Assembly (NCBI GenBank): GCA_030141605.1
Contig: JAQGDQ010000207.1
Location: forward strand, 101,347-165,346
From: Tubiluchus corallicola
Lineage: Eukaryota > Priapulida > Priapulimorpha > Priapulimorphida > Tubiluchidae
Direction: 5' to 3'
Length of the DNA stretch: 64,000 bases
Shown here: piece after piece, positions 62,701 through 64,000 of the stretch
Numbering within the stretch: the stretch's first letter is position 1
How the letters are laid out: the number at the start of each line of letters is the position of its first letter
Notes under the pieces: generated by a model
Database searches by the model: none
The model's input: only the letters and a program-made list of their open reading frames with translations
What the model was told of the DNA's origin: nothing
Made by a program: the position numbers and the translations under genes

Positions 62701-63771
62701 GCTCATTACTAAGACTAAGACTTGGTAATGAGGTCGTCTCTTGGAAGTTTGTACACAATAACACCTCTTAAGAACAAATAAAGTAACTTTTATCAAGTGC
62801 ATTTGGAGCGATTTATGGAATCCAGGTAAAAAGTCACAGGTAAAAAAGTCACAGGTAAAAAGTCACAGGTAAAAAGTCACAGGTAAAAAAAGTCACAGGT
62901 AAAAAGTCACAGGTAAAAAAGTCATAGGAAAAAAAGTCATAGGAAAAAAGCCACAGAAAGGTAACTTTAACAAAAATCCTAGCCAAAATTGTGCCTTTTT
63001 CCCTGTGACTTTTCTCCCAGCCAAAGTTGTGACTTTTCCCGTGGCTTTTTTCCCGTGACTTTTCTCCCAGCCAAAGTTGTGACTTTTCCTGTGGGTTTTT
63101 TCCTGTGACTTTTCTCCCAGCCAAAGTTGTGACTTTCCCGGTGGCTTTTTTCCTGTGACTTTTCTCCCAGCCAAAGTTGTGACTTTCCCGGTGGCTTTTA
63201 TCCTGTGACTTTATTACAGGTCACCGATTTATCGATTATTTCACTAGTTACTACAGTTGTAATGAAACTGCAGTAAAAGAACTTCAACCTGCCGTACTTT
63301 CAGCTTACGAATGGCTTGAGAAAACTCGTCTGTTGTTACGGTAGCTCAAAAGACACCATTGTAATATGAATAAAGCTATTTAAAGCAAAACCGGACCCAA
63401 TCTTAAACTTTAGGTCAAATATATATCTACGTATAAAAAATAAATAAATTGATATAAATATATATAATATATAAAAATACACTACATATTAATGCCCAAT
63501 ACGTATATATGTATATAGACATGTGTATAGATACTATATATACGTATTGGGCATTAATATGCAACGTATTTTTATATGTTTTGTGCACCCCTACCCTGCA
63601 AATGGAGGGTTTTGTGTCCTTTTATTTTGAAACTAAATGAGGTTTAATAAATAAAATACCTGCTTCCGAGTTTGATTGTCATCCTTGGCAGGCTTCTTTT
63701 GCAAAGGAGATTTGTCAACCATTAAAGTGCCATTTGTGGTTGTGTTCGTAACGACAGGAGGCGTCTGACTA
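59302..63771 (-). CDS. Peptide-type class A GPCR, last two exons (5' part beyond window)
   Basis: Seven-helix receptor gene running off the right edge. The exon at 63771-63660 encodes a polar third intracellular loop (SQTPPVVTNTTTNGTLMVDK, SPLQKKPAKDDNQTRKQ) and joins in phase to 59724-59302: VIKMLVAVILLFAICWGP (TM6 with CWxP), INHVLIAWDVLPQLNEGYLK, then FYLLAYFNSCVNPIVYGF (TM7 with NPxxY), KNFRESFKYALCACF (helix 8 and likely palmitoylation cysteines) and a polar tail ending EEADDVD. The RKQVxKML...CWxP and NSCVNPIVYGFMSKNFR patterns are those of neuropeptide receptors (TRH-, QRFP- or galanin-like), but the ligand cannot be read from this part. The roughly 3.9-kb intron contains a second complete GPCR gene. 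The start, TM1-TM5 and the DRY region are outside the window. Confidence 0.85.
59861..61252 (-). CDS. Intronless class A GPCR nested in the intron of another GPCR
   Basis: Complete 463-aa receptor in one exon. N-terminus with glycosylation sites N14 (NLS) and N25 (NIS). TM1 about 43-66; NLATTDLL in TM2; C115 and ESLTTLLAVTVDRFIAIKYP in TM3, with DRF in place of DRY (139-141); W167 in TM4; C189 in loop 2; TM5 about 199-224 lacks the usual proline; AKAAKILSIVVGSFVVCWLP (CWLP 262-265) in TM6; NSFLNPLIYAWKNKDFRLAF (NPxxY 300-304) in TM7; C321 after helix 8; then a 140-residue Ser/Thr-rich tail. KAAKxL...CWLP and NPLIYAWKNKDFR recall the amine/adenosine/melanocortin side of the family, so it is not a near copy of its host gene. 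Ligand unknown. Same strand as the host gene. Confidence 0.9.
   Translation of the reverse strand: MISTNNVVSTVAGNLSNIRDSKDTNISEIDSLVEDASLQTIILNLSVYYSLGLFIEVLNILVIISVFKYQRLRTYANCYVANLATTDLLTGVYIQIVQSVLFIGGKSVDISELGCLSMFFFINIFMMESLTTLLAVTVDRFIAIKYPLHYPIIVNRSVTAITILCTWTYSIMTSSWQFFSYPPNDTGFCIYEFVVNRGVSMMICSHFLIIAFIMVVMYVKLVSIANSHLKQMGVDANQSRTNRKNAKAAKILSIVVGSFVVCWLPVTLFSILCLTTTYQPFYVQIRRLSYIMAFSNSFLNPLIYAWKNKDFRLAFKQMLACNGSGQLFGTTSAAENSVTTSQSSVLKPSQRPVIPAHLNTSKCVAKSNTSTLTQTPYNSDHFRLSLESLGSSKMPYSLETLPSTARPCGGWQSSSLDSSVIIPDAKELSQPIDNSTVLNSVQPTGHIKHMELFTLAPVGQAWK
61936..62362. mobile_element. hAT MITE copy B (427 bp), 8-bp TSD
   Basis: CAGTGGTTCCCAAACTTTCT to TTTGGGAACCACTG, flanked by CATTAGAA at 61928-61935 and 62363-62370. 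It contains all of copy A (11957-12170) in inverse orientation plus about 190 bp of extra interior (about 62030-62225). Lies in the GPCR intron. Confidence 0.93.
62826..63215. repeat. Opposed tandem arrays (GTCACAGG / CCTGTGAC)
   Basis: At 62826-62950 about eight units of AAAAGTCACAGGTA face, at 63000-63215, four roughly 60-bp units of CTGTGACTTTTCTCCCAGCC then AAAGTTGTGACTTTCCC. The motifs are mutually inverted, so the region can fold back. A related short copy begins GAATCCAGGTAA at 56.63 kb. Confidence 0.8.
63466..63583. repeat. Long near-perfect hairpin in GPCR intron
   Basis: Arms ATATTAATGCCCAATACGTA at 63486-63505 and TACGTATTGGGCATTAATAT at 63541-63560, extended outward by AAAAATAC / GTATTTTT. 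This gives about 45-bp arms and a loop of about 25 bp. Size is compatible with a miRNA precursor or a palindromic MITE. Confidence 0.85.
63660..63771 (-). CDS. Peptide GPCR third-intracellular-loop exon
   Basis: Acceptor TTTCAG|T, donor CAG|GTATTTT, 112 nt. The open frame ends DDNQTRKQ, which continues naturally into VIKML of the TM6 exon. Confidence 0.83.
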
Positions 63772-64000
63772 CTGAAAGAAAAAAAGGTGCTGTGAAGTCG
63801 CAATTTTTAAAACAGGGAAAAGGAAGAGAAAGAAAAATGGATAAGGCAGGAGAAGAAGGAGAGAAAAATTATGAGCTTAGAAAACATTGACAGTTACTGA
63901 GTCACTTCTTCAAATAAGCTTGCAGACTGTTTCGATCATACGTCGGAGATGCTTAAAGGAGAAGGAAAACGGGCACCTGGAGAAGGAAAAGGAAGTAGGT

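Noticed and set aside
62849-63174. ORFs rich in GKSHNFGWEKS repeats
   Set aside because: Translation of the opposed GTCACAGG/CCTGTGAC arrays.

Overview
The window is eukaryotic, almost certainly from an invertebrate animal. It is AT-rich, its genes are broken by long introns with GT/AG splice sites, and intergenic and intronic DNA is packed with MITEs, degraded LINEs, SINE-like repeats, minisatellites and microsatellites. Gene content (PPTC7, DPH2, two rhodopsin-type receptors, a secreted repetitive acidic protein) is metazoan. I could not place the species further from sequence alone. No bacterial-type operon, CRISPR array or intact tRNA gene was seen.

Layout. (1) 905-25128, minus strand: a complete seven-exon PPTC7 gene (mitochondrial PP2C-type phosphatase, 298 aa from the preferred start), with introns full of DNA-transposon and LINE relics. 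(2) 25144-25322: a compact divergent promoter with a CACGTGAC E-box. (3) 25300-34480, plus strand: DPH2 (478 aa, six coding exons plus a probable 5' non-coding exon), head-to-head with PPTC7. (4) 34480-41800: repeats only. (5) 41825-42394, plus: a small single-pass membrane protein with a 2x19-residue repeat, not recognised. (6) 47708-54311, minus: a three-exon gene for a 717-aa secreted protein with a clear signal peptide, a Gly/Tyr-rich segment, an acidic segment and three nearly identical 105-residue repeats. (7) 54312-58630: LINE fragments and other repeats. (8) 58632-59282: a foldback element with a minisatellite core. (9) 59302-64000, minus: the 3' part of a peptide-type GPCR gene, whose intron holds a complete intronless second GPCR (59861-61252) on the same strand.

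How parts relate. PPTC7 and DPH2 are housekeeping genes that probably share a promoter. The two receptors overlap physically and may share transcription, but their sequences point to different GPCR branches. The secreted protein looks like extracellular structural or biomineral material. The mobile elements are mostly short non-autonomous copies; several keep readable terminal inverted repeats and target-site duplications (hAT 8 bp, Tc1/mariner-pogo TA, piggyBac TTAA). Exon boundaries were assigned by eye from splice motifs, reading phase and remembered family motifs, and no alignment was run.
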